A stretch of DNA of 41,941 nt from Comamonas sp. BIGb0152 (GTDB lineage: Bacteria > Pseudomonadota > Gammaproteobacteria > Burkholderiales > Burkholderiaceae_C), in NCBI RefSeq assembly GCF_024809975.1, contig NZ_JANUDY010000017.1, positions 1-41,941 of the forward strand, written 5' to 3'. This document shows, in pieces, positions 8,152-17,554 of the stretch; the stretch's first letter is position 1, and each line of letters opens with the position of its first letter. Both the position numbers and the translations under genes were made by a program. Under the pieces are notes generated by a model. The model did not search any database. It was not told where the DNA came from and saw only the letters and a list, made by a program, of their open reading frames with translations.

Positions 8152-9333
8152 ATGCCTGCAGCCATCTATGTTTTCTCACTGTGCACCTTCGCCTTCGGAC
8201 TTTCAGAATTTGTCGTTGCAGGCTTGCTCTCGGCCATGGCCGCGAACCTTCATGTCCGGATCGCTGCGGTGGGGGCTGCTATCGCCGTCTATGCTTTGGG
8301 CGCTGCCATTGGCGCTCCCTTTGTAACGGCCTTCGTCTCACATTGGAGGGACAAACACGTCCTGATGGTGTCCGTAGCAGTGCTGACCTCTGGCAGCATA
8401 CTGATGAGCCTTTCGCCGAACCTGCCGACGCTTTTGGCGGTCCGCTTCGTAGTGGGTCTGGGACACGGCGTCTTCATGGCGGTCGCATCAGATGCCGCGA
8501 CGAAGTTAGTCGACAAGCAACACGCCGGCCGCGCGCTGTCCGTGGTTTGGATCGGACTGACGCTTGCGCTCGCCCTCGGAGTTCCGATGGGCACATATCT
8601 CGGCAGCCTATGGTCATGGCGAATCATTTTTCTGTTTATCGGGGCGCTTGGCACCTTGAGCATGTTCGGCTTGCTGTTTTTCATGCCCCATCGCCGGCCT
8701 GACCAGCGCAGAGGCCGTCGAGTGAGTGCATGGAAGGGCCTCAAAGCCGTCACGCATCCGCAGTTGATGACCACGGCTGGCGTCAGCGTCCTGGTGAGCA
8801 TCGCGACCTTTTCCTTCTTCACCTTCGTTTCGCCCTACCTGCTGGACGTGACGGGTATCGATGTCCAATGGCTGAGCGTGGCGATGCTTGCGTTTGGACT
8901 TTGCGCCATCGCCGGCAATCTCCTTGGTGGCTATCTGGCGGATGTGATGGGCCCGGTCGGCAGCACTCTGACCGCCTTAGTCGGACTGACATTGAACTTG
9001 CTCGGTTTGTATTGGTTGAACGGCTCCCCCGCCGCGATGGTGGTTCTTGTCGGGTCGCTAGGCATGCTCTTCTTTTGCATCGTGACCCTGCTAACACTTC
9101 ATCTCCTGAAGCTGGCCCAGGCAATTGCGCCCGAATCGACGGCAGTAGCTGCGGGCTTGAATATCGCCTCTTTCAATCTGGGAACTGCACTGGGAGGGGG
9201 GCTGGGTAGCATCACCATTTCGTACTTTGACGTTTCGTGGGTTCCTTTAGCTGGTGCGTCAGTTGCTGCTGCTGCGGCGGCAGTCCTGTACCTGCAAAAA
9301 AAATGCGCCGGACCGTGCGAGGGGACCGTCTAA
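8152..9333 (+). CDS. MFS transporter, DHA1 (AraJ-like) family
   Basis: A 393-residue major facilitator protein with twelve hydrophobic segments in two halves around a basic loop (PHRRPDQRRGRRVSAWKG, about residues 182-199). Segment 1 (YVFSLCTFAFGLSEFVVAGL) is typical of the AraJ/arabinose-efflux-like DHA1 group, as is RFVVGLGHGVFMAVASDAAT (segment 4), equivalent to the R-x-x-x-G motif of drug:H+ antiporters. It probably exports a small molecule or sugar from the cytoplasm by proton exchange; the substrate cannot be assigned. No terminator is obvious after it. It follows a LysR gene on the same strand. Confidence 0.88.
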   Translation: MPAAIYVFSLCTFAFGLSEFVVAGLLSAMAANLHVRIAAVGAAIAVYALGAAIGAPFVTAFVSHWRDKHVLMVSVAVLTSGSILMSLSPNLPTLLAVRFVVGLGHGVFMAVASDAATKLVDKQHAGRALSVVWIGLTLALALGVPMGTYLGSLWSWRIIFLFIGALGTLSMFGLLFFMPHRRPDQRRGRRVSAWKGLKAVTHPQLMTTAGVSVLVSIATFSFFTFVSPYLLDVTGIDVQWLSVAMLAFGLCAIAGNLLGGYLADVMGPVGSTLTALVGLTLNLLGLYWLNGSPAAMVVLVGSLGMLFFCIVTLLTLHLLKLAQAIAPESTAVAAGLNIASFNLGTALGGGLGSITISYFDVSWVPLAGASVAAAAAAVLYLQKKCAGPCEGTV

Positions 9334-9989
9334 GCCCCGCGAAGGCGAGATGACGAGCGTCCACCCCCATCCCCTTTATCCAGCGGAAGTACCGTCACTG
9401 AATGCACACATTCGTTCTTGCCTCTCTCTTTGTGATGTTGTCACCGGCCACCCGTATGACACCTTACTTACAGAAGGATCCGAGCCATGCCACGGGTTCA
9501 TCACTCATCCGATGACGGGTTGTAGCTTTGATCTAAATGCTTGCTCCGTGTTGAAATGAATCTGTCGTTACGCGCACTAGCAGTCATTCGAGGCTGGGGG
9601 CCCAGATTTGAATTGCCCGATGGAAGGGTTCCGTAGACGAGGCGTGCGCTCAGAACTGGGAGGCCCAACGACCAATGCTTGCGATTGCTGCCATTGAGGC
9701 CCTGGATCGTGAATGACTCAAATCAGCCTGCACCAGCCGTTGAAGTGAACCAAGCGGCTGACCGCTGTTGGCTGATCTTCGACTGTCGCACAATCGCTCC
9801 ATTGCAGTTCTTAAATCACGAACATCCAATGCCTTCTTAGCTTGGACATCGGATGATCGTTGCCCTCATTTAACGGCGCTGCTGCGAGCCCAGTCCGCGC
9901 CGCTCCTTGCTATAGATGTCCAAGTTGAAGAAAGCAAGCATGCGCTCTCGGTCTTCAATCTGCGACCTCGTACGCGCTCATCAAACCCG
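9334..9989. other. 656-bp interval without convincing genes
   Basis: Short open frames exist but have no recognisable domains, poor starts and ordinary intergenic composition. I see no RNA gene or clear terminator. The MFS gene and the RND pump gene converge on this gap. Confidence 0.5.
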
Positions 9990-12900
9990 CTAGCAGTTTT
10001 TAACCGAAGGGCGGATTCGGAACCAAATCGAGTACATCGCAGGCAGAAACACTAAGGTAAGGACGGTGCCAGCCAGCGTCCCGCCGATGAGAGTGTAGGC
10101 AAGCGTTCCCCAAAACACGGAGTGCGTCAACGGGATGAACGCCAGAATGGCTGCCAGAGCGGTCAAGATGACAGGACGGGCGCGTTGGACGGTGGCTTCC
10201 ACCACCGCATGGAACGGATCTAGCCCCTCCTGCTCGTTGTGCTGAATCTGCCCGATAAGGATCAGGGTGTTGCGCATCAGAATCCCCGACAGCGCAATCA
10301 GACCGACCAATGCGTTGATACCGAAAGGCTGCTGAAAAAGAATGAGTGTCGGCACCACACCGATCAGCCCCAAGGGGCTGGTCAGGAACACCATGACCAT
10401 CGCCGACATCGACCTGACCTGCAGAATGATGATGATCAACGTGATGGCGATCATGATGGGAAACAAGGGCAGCATGGCGGTCATGGCCTTTGCAGACTCT
10501 TCGATAGACCCCGCTTCTTCAATGCGATAGGAAGGAGGCAAGGCGTCCTTGATGGCTTTCAGCTGCTTGCTAATGGCCGCCGAGACGTCAGGCGGTTGCA
10601 ATGTGTCATCAATGTCTCCGCGCACGGTGATGGTGGGTACGCGGTCGCGGCGACGCATGATGGGCTCCTCCATTTGCACGGTGACTTCGCCCAATTGCGA
10701 CAAAGGAATGCGCTGGCCTGACGCGTTAGTGAGCGTGAAATTGCCGATCTTTGCCGCATCCAGGCGCGTGTCGCCCGCCGAGCGTGCTGTCACGACGACG
10801 GTGCGAATGTCTTCACGCACGGTCGTTACTGGCACGCCACTCAGCAGGAACTGCAGTTGTTGTGCTACCCCGGATGAGGTGAGGCCAACCGCCTGCAGAC
10901 GATCTTGATTCAGGGTGAAGCGCATGACGGGAGTTTGCGTACCCCAGTCAGCGTTCACGGTACGCATCATCGGGCTATCTTCCATCACCTTTTGCACCTG
11001 AGCGGCGATCAGACGCAACTGCTCAGGGTTTGGGCCGGAGACTCGGTAGGCGACCGGGAAAGGTGAATACGGACCGAAGACGATCTGCGTTGCTCGCAGC
11101 TGCGCTTCGGGTGCCAAGCCTTGGGCAACCGCCTCTCGAAACCTGTGCTTCAGTGCGTCACGCTGCGCCTGGTCTGCGGTGCGCACGACGATCTTGGCAA
11201 AAGAGGGATCGGGCAACTCAGGCGAGATAGCGAGGAAAAAACGTGGGGCGCCCTGGCCAATATAGGCGGTCACGATCTCCGATTCAGGTTGCTGCGAGAG
11301 CCACTCTTCCACCTTTTTGGTAGTCTCGCTCGTTTGCGTGATGGAGGTGCCATAAGGCATTTGCACTTCAACCATCACTTCGGGCCGGTCAGAGATGGGG
11401 AAGAACTGCTTCTTGACGATCGCCATGCCCAGCACGGCAGCGGTCATCAGGGCGCCAACGGTGGCAGCGACAAGCCACTTGTGCGCTATGACAGATCCCA
11501 ACATTCTGCGAAATCTCTCGTAGCGCGACGAACCGTACATAGCCGCATGCCCGCCCTCGACCTTCTTGAGGTCGGGCAGCAACTTGACCCCCAGATAGGG
11601 CGTGAACACCACGGCAACCACCCAAGATACGATCAGCGCAATACCGACGATCCAAAACATATTGCTGGTGTACTCACCTGCGGTGGAGCGAGCGAAGCCA
11701 TTTGGCATAAAACCCACTGCGGTGACCAGCGTTCCCGACAGCATAGGCGCGGCAGTATGGCTCCATGCATAAGCAGAAGCAGCCACGCGGTCGAAACCCT
11801 CTTCCATTTTCACCACCATCATCTCGATGGCAATGATGGCGTCATCCACCAGCAGCCCGAGCGCAAGGATCAGGGAGCCTAGCGTTATACGATCAAAGTT
11901 CTTGCCCGTCGCGGCCATGACGATGAAAACGGCTGCGAGTGTGAGCGGCACGGCGGCTGCGACTACCACGCCCACCCGCCAGCCCATGCTGACAAAACAG
12001 ACCACCAGCACCACCATGAGCGCAGCCAGGAACTTCAGCATGAATTCATCCACCGAAGCGGCGATGTTCACAGACTGGTCTGTCACCTTGCTCAGACTGA
12101 TGCCCAGCGGCATGTCCGCGTTGATGGCGTGTACTTCGTCTTCAAGCGCCTTACCAAGGTCGAGCCCATTCCAGCCATCACGCATGATGATGCCGAGCAG
12201 CAGCGCCGGCTCTCCACCGTTGCGGATGATGAATGTTGAGGGCTCTTCGTAGCCGCGCTTGACGATCGCAATATCAGATAGTTTGATCGTCCTGCCTTGG
12301 GAAACGATGGGGGTGTTGCGGATCTTCTGCAGCTCGTCAAAAGCACCATCGATGCGAATGAAAACCTGTGGGCCCTTGGTTTCGATAGAGCCGGCGGGCG
12401 TTAGCGCATTCTGGTTGTTCAGCGCGGCAAAGACTTCTTGTGGGTTGATTCCCAGCGTGGCCAGGCGCTCGTGCGAGAACTCGACATAGATCCGCTCTGA
12501 TTGCTCGCCGACTATGTTGACCTTCTTCACCCCTGGCACATGCAGCATGCGTTGGCGTAGCGCTTCCGCGTCTCGCACCAGCACCCGTTGCTCCTCACCC
12601 CGGGCCTTGAGCGCATAGATCGCAAAGGTGACGTCTGAATACTCATCGTTCACCATCGGGCCTACCACCCCGGAAGGCAGATTGCGTGCTTCATCCCCCA
12701 GCTTTTTTCGAGCTTGGTAAAACTCTTCCTGCACGTCGCCAGGAGGGGTGGAATCGAGCAAGGTCAAGGTGGTGAAAGCCAGTCCAGGGCGGACAAAGGT
12801 CTCCGTGCGGTCATACCAGCGCAACTCCTGCATGCGCTTTTCCAGCTTCTCGGCGACCTGATCCTGCATTTCCTGCGGGGTCGCACCGGGCCAAGCGGTG

Positions 12901-13058
12901 ACGACCGTCATGCTTTTGACGGTGAAGGCGGGGTCTTCCGCTCGGCCTAGCTTCAGGAAAGCGAACACCCCGGTCAATGAGATCAGCAAAATTAGGAAAA
13001 GGCTGATGGAGCGCTCGCGTACGGCCAGCGCGGAAAGATTGAAACGACTCTCAGCCAC
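9990..13058 (-). CDS. RND efflux pump, inner-membrane permease (HAE1 type)
   Basis: A 1022-residue resistance-nodulation-division transporter with the usual layout: TM1 at about 17-37 (SLFLILLISLTGVFAFLKLG), a large periplasmic loop, TM2-6, TM7 at about 530, a second periplasmic loop and TM8-12. TM4 contains LGLLVDDAIIAIE, whose paired aspartates form the proton relay of hydrophobe/amphiphile exporters rather than the metal-specific motif. The protein is nearly full length for the family. Its start overlaps the last 8 bases of the adaptor gene, so the two are translationally coupled. With the adaptor and the divergent outer-membrane factor it would export drugs, dyes or other lipophilic compounds by proton exchange. 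Confidence 0.93.
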   Translation of the reverse strand: MAESRFNLSALAVRERSISLFLILLISLTGVFAFLKLGRAEDPAFTVKSMTVVTAWPGATPQEMQDQVAEKLEKRMQELRWYDRTETFVRPGLAFTTLTLLDSTPPGDVQEEFYQARKKLGDEARNLPSGVVGPMVNDEYSDVTFAIYALKARGEEQRVLVRDAEALRQRMLHVPGVKKVNIVGEQSERIYVEFSHERLATLGINPQEVFAALNNQNALTPAGSIETKGPQVFIRIDGAFDELQKIRNTPIVSQGRTIKLSDIAIVKRGYEEPSTFIIRNGGEPALLLGIIMRDGWNGLDLGKALEDEVHAINADMPLGISLSKVTDQSVNIAASVDEFMLKFLAALMVVLVVCFVSMGWRVGVVVAAAVPLTLAAVFIVMAATGKNFDRITLGSLILALGLLVDDAIIAIEMMVVKMEEGFDRVAASAYAWSHTAAPMLSGTLVTAVGFMPNGFARSTAGEYTSNMFWIVGIALIVSWVVAVVFTPYLGVKLLPDLKKVEGGHAAMYGSSRYERFRRMLGSVIAHKWLVAATVGALMTAAVLGMAIVKKQFFPISDRPEVMVEVQMPYGTSITQTSETTKKVEEWLSQQPESEIVTAYIGQGAPRFFLAISPELPDPSFAKIVVRTADQAQRDALKHRFREAVAQGLAPEAQLRATQIVFGPYSPFPVAYRVSGPNPEQLRLIAAQVQKVMEDSPMMRTVNADWGTQTPVMRFTLNQDRLQAVGLTSSGVAQQLQFLLSGVPVTTVREDIRTVVVTARSAGDTRLDAAKIGNFTLTNASGQRIPLSQLGEVTVQMEEPIMRRRDRVPTITVRGDIDDTLQPPDVSAAISKQLKAIKDALPPSYRIEEAGSIEESAKAMTAMLPLFPIMIAITLIIIILQVRSMSAMVMVFLTSPLGLIGVVPTLILFQQPFGINALVGLIALSGILMRNTLILIGQIQHNEQEGLDPFHAVVEATVQRARPVILTALAAILAFIPLTHSVFWGTLAYTLIGGTLAGTVLTLVFLPAMYSIWFRIRPSVKNC

Positions 13059-14172
13059 GGGAAGCTCCTGTGGACGTGGCCGCTGCGGGCGCCTCGTTGC
13101 TGAGGCGCACTTGAGCGCCTTCGCTCAGCAGATGTGCGCCGAGCGCCACGATGCGGTCACCCGTCCGAAGCCCGCCCGTTACCTGGGCGTTGCTGTCCTC
13201 GACTCGCACGATGGTGACGGGCTGCCTTCTCACCTGCTTCTCCTGGACCACCCAAACTGCGGGACCCTGGCCAGCGTCATGGATAGCACCTAACGGCACC
13301 AGCAAAACGCCGTTGGAGAGTTCTGAGGTGTTGCGACCAAGCTTGACAGTGACCGTGCTGCCCAGAGGAGCGCTGCCAGCACTTGCAGGGTCGAGTACAT
13401 ACCGCGCCTCAAAGGTCCGCGTTGCTTTGTCTGCCACATCGGAGAGTTGACGCAGATGGGCCTGAACCACGACGTCGTCCTTGCCGAACAAAGTGGCTTG
13501 GGCCACCGAGCCCAAGGCAGGTCTTAAGGTTTCAGGCAATTGAACGACGGCCTCACGCTTGCCAGCATGGGCAACACGTACGACGACCTGACCCGCGCTG
13601 ATGACCTGACCAGGTTCGGCAAGCGTCTCCATCACGATGCCGTCTGAATCAGCCACCAGCTCCGCATATCGGCTGGCATTGCGCGCCACAGCTGCCTGCG
13701 CCTCGGCCGCGCGCAGCTGTGCCCTAGCGGTATCCGCTGCTGCTTTGATCTGGTCGTAAGCCGATGCCGCAATGGCCCCAGTGCCTTGCAACGCGCGGTA
13801 ACGCGCCTCTTCGTCGTCGGCCTGCAGCGAGCGGGCGCGGGCGGCAGAAACGGCTTCATCTTGCGCGACGGCGGCCAATTTCAGATCAACCGGGTCGACA
13901 CGCATCAGTGGCTGGCCCCGTTTGACCGCCTGGCCGTTGTCCACCAATCGCTCAAGCACCTTGCCTGTTACGCGAAAGCCAAGGTCGCTTTGCACCCTCG
14001 CGGCGATGGTGCCGCTAAATGCCCGACCCGAAGACGCCGCCGTGGATACCAGCACGGTGCGCACCAGCGGAGGCTGGGTCCGCGGATCGGGTGATGCGGT
14101 TTTTCCGCAGGCGACCAGCGTGAGGGACAGCGCGCCAAAGGCGACTAGAGACAGATGACGGAGCGGGAGCAT
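13051..14172 (-). CDS. RND pump periplasmic adaptor (membrane fusion lipoprotein)
   Basis: An adaptor of about 373 residues. I choose the ATG at 14172 because it opens a lipoprotein signal (MLPLRHLSLVAFGALSLTLV, then A-C-G with the lipobox cysteine); the longer frame from 14229 would run through the operator. Then come the barrel-sandwich half-motif (VTGKVLERLVDNGQAVKRGQ), an alpha-helical hairpin rich in Ala, Arg and Glu (about 90-165), the second lipoyl half (DGIVMETLAEPGQVISAG), and beta-barrel and membrane-proximal domains. It links the RND pump to the outer-membrane channel. It is the first structural gene after tetR on the same strand. Confidence 0.92.
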   Translation of the reverse strand: MLPLRHLSLVAFGALSLTLVACGKTASPDPRTQPPLVRTVLVSTAASSGRAFSGTIAARVQSDLGFRVTGKVLERLVDNGQAVKRGQPLMRVDPVDLKLAAVAQDEAVSAARARSLQADDEEARYRALQGTGAIAASAYDQIKAAADTARAQLRAAEAQAAVARNASRYAELVADSDGIVMETLAEPGQVISAGQVVVRVAHAGKREAVVQLPETLRPALGSVAQATLFGKDDVVVQAHLRQLSDVADKATRTFEARYVLDPASAGSAPLGSTVTVKLGRNTSELSNGVLLVPLGAIHDAGQGPAVWVVQEKQVRRQPVTIVRVEDSNAQVTGGLRTGDRIVALGAHLLSEGAQVRLSNEAPAAATSTGASRG

Positions 14173-14200
14173 GTGAGTCCTGATGAATGACCAGGACCGA

Positions 14201-14229
14201 ATTTTGTAATTAGTGACCAATAAAGTCAA
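14201..14229 (-). promoter_or_regulatory. Predicted promoter of adaptor-pump operon
   Basis: On the minus strand TTGACT (14229-14224) is followed after exactly 17 bases by CAAAAT (14206-14201), a reasonable sigma-70 pair 29 bases before the adaptor ATG at 14172. The palindromic operator at 14209-14240 covers the -35 box and most of the spacer, so a bound repressor would block RNA polymerase. Confidence 0.5.
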
Positions 14230-14240
14230 TAGTCACTAAT
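14209..14240. promoter_or_regulatory. Predicted TetR operator 1
   Basis: A near-perfect palindrome with 9-bp arms, ATTAGTGAC and GTCACTAAT, separated by 14 bases. It lies between tetR and the adaptor gene. The inner arms AGTGAC/GTCACT and the 14-base spacer are the same as at 14904-14929. Confidence 0.65.
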
Positions 14241-14247
14241 CGAGATT

Positions 14248-14865
14248 TTAAGGCGAAAGACTTCTCAAGACCAATCCAGCCAACTGCGCAGGCGCCTCTT
14301 CTGCATGGTCAAGGCTGTGCTGCAGCAGCAGCGGATTCAAATAAGGGCGCATGACCAGAAAGATGGCGAGCCCTGTTTCATCCAAAGGCGTCTTGCGCTC
14401 AAAGTCGCCTTTTTGACGCCCCGCCTCCAGGATTTCCAGCAGCAGTTGGTGCAAGCGCTGCTCATAGGCCTGGGCCGCCTGCCAGCGCTCTGTCGACGCA
14501 GAAATGGCGATCTCATACAACTTGCGATCCTCTGAAAAAAGGCGCAGCGTCGCTGTAACTATGGCTTTGAGTAAGCGCCGCAATTGCTCTGGAGGCGCAT
14601 CGGTGCTAGCAACAGCTTGGCGAATTTCGTCCTCCATCTCCTTGAGGCAGTTTGCGCAGATCATTTCACCGATGACCTGTTTCGATTCAAAAAACTTGTA
14701 GATGTATGCCTTGGAAAAACCAATGGCTTTCGCCAAGTCCGAAACGGTCGTTTTCTCATAGCCGTAGCGACTGAAATGCTCCTTGGCTGCAATCACGATC
14801 TGCTGCCTTACATCGTGTTCGGCCGGCCCACGGGCAGAGGTGGGGTAGACGTTGGTGGTACTCAT
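14248..14865 (-). CDS. TetR/AcrR-family repressor of the RND pump
   Basis: A 205-residue TetR-family protein. I use the ATG at 14865 (MSTTNVYPTS); the longer frame from 14928 reads through the operator. The DNA-binding domain is at about 18-64, with TTVSDLAKAIGFSKAYIYKF as helix-turn-helix and FESKQVIGEMI after it. The C-terminal helical domain (about 70-205) would bind the inducer, typically a pump substrate. It is cotranscribed toward the adaptor and pump and divergent from the outer-membrane factor. Two copies of one palindrome, one on each side of the gene, make autoregulation and control of both promoters likely. Confidence 0.9.
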   Translation of the reverse strand: MSTTNVYPTSARGPAEHDVRQQIVIAAKEHFSRYGYEKTTVSDLAKAIGFSKAYIYKFFESKQVIGEMICANCLKEMEDEIRQAVASTDAPPEQLRRLLKAIVTATLRLFSEDRKLYEIAISASTERWQAAQAYEQRLHQLLLEILEAGRQKGDFERKTPLDETGLAIFLVMRPYLNPLLLQHSLDHAEEAPAQLAGLVLRSLSP

Positions 14866-14903
14866 GCACTCAAGCTTAACCGCAAGAAATAAACTGCACA
14901 ACA

Positions 14904-14929
14904 AGTGACCGATATGTAATATAGTCACT
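14904..14929. promoter_or_regulatory. Predicted TetR operator 2
   Basis: AGTGAC-N14-GTCACT, same arms and spacing as the site at 14209-14240, and the shared inner bases include ACC-x-ATA near the left arm and ATAGT at the right. It sits between divergent tetR and the outer-membrane-factor gene, whose ATG is at 14955. A TAATAT at 14917-14922 inside the site, 17 bases after CTGCAC, could be the -10 box for the plus-strand gene. Confidence 0.65.
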
Positions 14930-14954
14930 ACTTCATCAACCCCATTTATGGAAC

Positions 14955-16490
14955 ATGCTGCGCCATACCGCTTTCATTTTTGCCCTGAGCAGCCTCGCTG
15001 CTGGTTGTGCGGTAGGCCCGGACTACCAACGTCCCATCACTGAGCTGCCCGGCGCGTACAGGGGCAGCGGCGTTCTGGGTGATGCAGTTTCGGTTGATCC
15101 ATCCGCCGCAACCGAGCTGGGGACTTGGTGGACTGCCTTTAGTGATCCTGACTTAGGGCGTTATGTGACGGCAGCGTTGCGGCAGAACCTGGACCTTGCC
15201 CAAGCCTCTGCCCGCGTGCTCCAGGCACGCTCGGGACTGGATGCCGCTGAGGCGGCGTTGCTGCCCTCGGGCAACATTGCTGCGCAAACCGCCAGGAGCC
15301 ACCAATCGACGGAGATGCCGCTTGGACAAGTCCTGAGCTCGCTGCCCGGGTACAGCCGTTTCGGCAATTTGCGCGAGGCCAACCTCGAAGCCAGTTGGGA
15401 GCTTGACCTTTTCGGAGGTTTGCGACGCGCAAAAGAGGCCTCATCAGCCGAATATGCTGCTTCAGAAGCTACGGCGACCGCCGTGCGGCTTGCGATAGCT
15501 GCCCAAACGGCAGACACCTACCTTCAGATCCGTGGCTTGCAAACGCGATTGGAGGTGGCGCGCAAACAGGTGCAGACAAAGCAGCAACTGCGCTCCACTA
15601 TCGGGTTGCGTTTCGAAAAGGGCATTGCGTCTGAGCTTCAGTTACACCAAGCAGAAGGTGCGCTGTCTCAAGCCCTGGCCACGATAGCACCGCTGGAAAC
15701 TGCACTGGATGCATCGCTAAACGCCATGGATGTGATGCTGGCTACTGTGCCTGGCACGCACCGAGCCGAACTGGCAGTCCATCGACCAGTCCCCGATCTT
15801 CCGACTTTTTGGCTGACAGATACGCCAGCGGATCTGCTGAGGCGCCGCCCCGACATCATCGCCGCCGAGCGGCGCTTAGCAGCCTCCAGCGCTCGCATAG
15901 GCATCGCATTTGCTGAATATTATCCAAAGCTTTCTATCAGCGGCTTGGTCGGCAGCGCGACTTCCCTCGCCTCGGGCAAGCTCTTTACAGGTGGGGCGTC
16001 GCAGGCGGGCGCGATGGCGGGGCTGCGCTGGAGGCTCTTTGATTTTGGACGCATCAATGCGCAGATCAGCCAAGCACAGGCCCAAGAGGCAGAAGCGCTT
16101 GCTGCTTACCGGCAGGCGATTCTGCGCGCCACAGAAGACGTGGAAAACGCGCTGGTTGCTATGGACAAGCGGCGCGAGCTTATGTCGGTGTTGGATATGG
16201 GCGCGGCATCGCTTTTGCGGGCCCGGCAGGCCTCAGGCGCCGCTTACGAACAAGGCGTAGTGAGTCTGATTGAGGTACTTCAGGCAGATGAGAGCCTTTT
16301 GCGTGTACTGGATGCACAGGCCCAAAACCGAACTGACGCTGCGCGCTCAGCAGTGGCTGTTTTCAAGGCACTTGGGGGCGGCTGGACGCTTGACGCAGCG
16401 AATTCAAGCCCAGTTGCCGTCATGGGTAACCCACCCCAACCGACCAAGCAAGTGGTGTACACAGACGCGCCTTCTGATCCCAAGCGCTGA
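14955..16490 (+). CDS. RND pump outer-membrane factor (NodT/OprM family lipoprotein)
   Basis: A 511-residue outer-membrane efflux protein. It starts with a lipoprotein signal and cysteine C18 (LSSLAAGCAVGPDYQRP), a hallmark of the NodT family. Two TolC-like repeats follow; the paired markers are GTWWTAFSDPDLGRYVTAAL with WELDLFGGLRRAKEAS in the first, and LRRRPDIIAAERRLAASSAR with WRLFDFGRINAQISQAQAQE in the second. It forms the trimeric channel for the adaptor and pump encoded on the other strand. Splitting the pump genes over two divergent units under one TetR repressor is a workable but less common layout than a single operon. Confidence 0.92.
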   Translation: MLRHTAFIFALSSLAAGCAVGPDYQRPITELPGAYRGSGVLGDAVSVDPSAATELGTWWTAFSDPDLGRYVTAALRQNLDLAQASARVLQARSGLDAAEAALLPSGNIAAQTARSHQSTEMPLGQVLSSLPGYSRFGNLREANLEASWELDLFGGLRRAKEASSAEYAASEATATAVRLAIAAQTADTYLQIRGLQTRLEVARKQVQTKQQLRSTIGLRFEKGIASELQLHQAEGALSQALATIAPLETALDASLNAMDVMLATVPGTHRAELAVHRPVPDLPTFWLTDTPADLLRRRPDIIAAERRLAASSARIGIAFAEYYPKLSISGLVGSATSLASGKLFTGGASQAGAMAGLRWRLFDFGRINAQISQAQAQEAEALAAYRQAILRATEDVENALVAMDKRRELMSVLDMGAASLLRARQASGAAYEQGVVSLIEVLQADESLLRVLDAQAQNRTDAARSAVAVFKALGGGWTLDAANSSPVAVMGNPPQPTKQVVYTDAPSDPKR

Positions 16491-16541
16491 AGCCATGGGT
16501 TTGTCTGGCCGCACAGCGCGGTTGCCAGCCTTACTCCACAG

Positions 16542-16892
16542 ATGAACACATCTACCAACTGGAAAGATATGCCAGAAACTACCGCTCCCCAAATCCGTTA
16601 CGCAAGCTCAAACACGCTGAGAATGGCGCTCGCCTCGATCGCGCTTTCCACCAGTTTCATGGCTTACTCCCACGAGACTGATACGCCACCAGCCCCACAA
16701 CCCCCCTCACTGTCTCGAGCCGAGGTGATCGCGGACCTTGCTTTGTGGCGTCGTGCTGGCGTTGATCGCTATGCCAAGTTGCTGTCGTACGGACCAGAAA
16801 CTGAAGAATATCGCTCCGTTTACCAGGAGTATTTACGCCTCCGCAACAGCGAAGAATTTCAGAAAGAGGTCCAGAAGTACTTGAATAAGTAG
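16542..16892 (+). CDS. Small exported protein of unknown function
   Basis: A 116-residue frame 51 bp after the outer-membrane factor, same strand. A hydrophobic stretch (RMALASIALSTSFMAYSHE, about 27-45) could be a signal peptide; ATGs at 16569 or 16623 are alternative starts and no ribosome site decides between them. The mature part has SRAEVIADLALWRRAGVDRY and EYRSVYQEYLRLRNSEEF, a charged helical segment of a kind seen in small DUF4148-like proteins of Burkholderiales. Its position suggests cotranscription with the efflux channel, but no role can be assigned. Confidence 0.6.
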   Translation: MNTSTNWKDMPETTAPQIRYASSNTLRMALASIALSTSFMAYSHETDTPPAPQPPSLSRAEVIADLALWRRAGVDRYAKLLSYGPETEEYRSVYQEYLRLRNSEEFQKEVQKYLNK

Positions 16893-17554
16893 CATCGATG
16901 TAGTTGCAAAAGCACTGCTGAGCCATGTATGTTAGGGCCGCTGCAATCTTGACCCCCAGGGAATGCACGTAAAAATTTCCTCCCACGGCTGCGAATTCAA
17001 CCGTTAACAAGTCGGCTTCGCAGCGGTTACTGCCACCCATTGCTTCATCGCACGCGTTCGGTCACAACCGCATATCGGTCATCCACGTACCGATGTTCAA
17101 GCCGGCCCTGTGACGGCTTTCAGGGTAGCAGCCGACGCTGGCCATCAGGGCACTCCAAGTTTTCGTCCGCACCTCCAGTGGGGTCAGGTTTGCGTGGAAA
17201 TCAACAGCTTGGGTACACATCGCCCTACGGAAGACCGCCTGCGATACCTAGCACCAGGGAGATCAGAAGAAGTGGCGGTGCCTTACCATCTGGCCCGCCA
17301 TCGGTGTCTACGAACAGCAATGCACTAAACTTAATTAATTCGCTTGGCAATATGCCGACACAAGTGAGCACAAATCTACCTGGAGTATGGCCTGGAATCA
17401 ACTATATGCCTCCATTGTCACCTGTCGTCCTGCCTTCAGTAGGCCCCCACGGTTGTACAGTAGTATCTCGTCCCTCGCCTCCAAACCAATGCTCAGCGCT
17501 ACCACCTGTTGAGATAATTTGTAGTCCCGTAGTTGGACCAAGATAATTGCAAAA
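16893..17554. repeat. Repeat-rich interval, no firm gene
   Basis: It starts with a 25-base element (16930-16954) that recurs with one change at 17860-17884, then contains direct-repeat copy A (17011-17160). A proline-rich open frame reaches 17546 (final part VGPHGCTVVSRPSPPNQCSA), but its upstream part is repeat sequence in translation and no start is convincing, so I leave it uncalled. Confidence 0.5.
17011..17160 (+). repeat. 150-bp direct repeat, copy A
   Basis: It matches 18069-18218 without gaps over 150 bases with about 16 differences (about 89 percent). It begins gtcggcttcgcagcggtta and ends cactccaagt. The two copies bracket the 87-codon membrane-protein gene. Confidence 0.8.

Noticed and set aside
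10239..11882. Plus-strand frames rich in His, Gln and Arg.
   Set aside because: They are antisense to the RND pump gene, which has complete family signatures on the minus strand.
17040..17546. A 168-codon proline-rich plus-strand frame.
   Set aside because: Its first third lies inside the 150-bp repeat, it has no ribosome site and no recognisable domain. A short real peptide at its end cannot be excluded.
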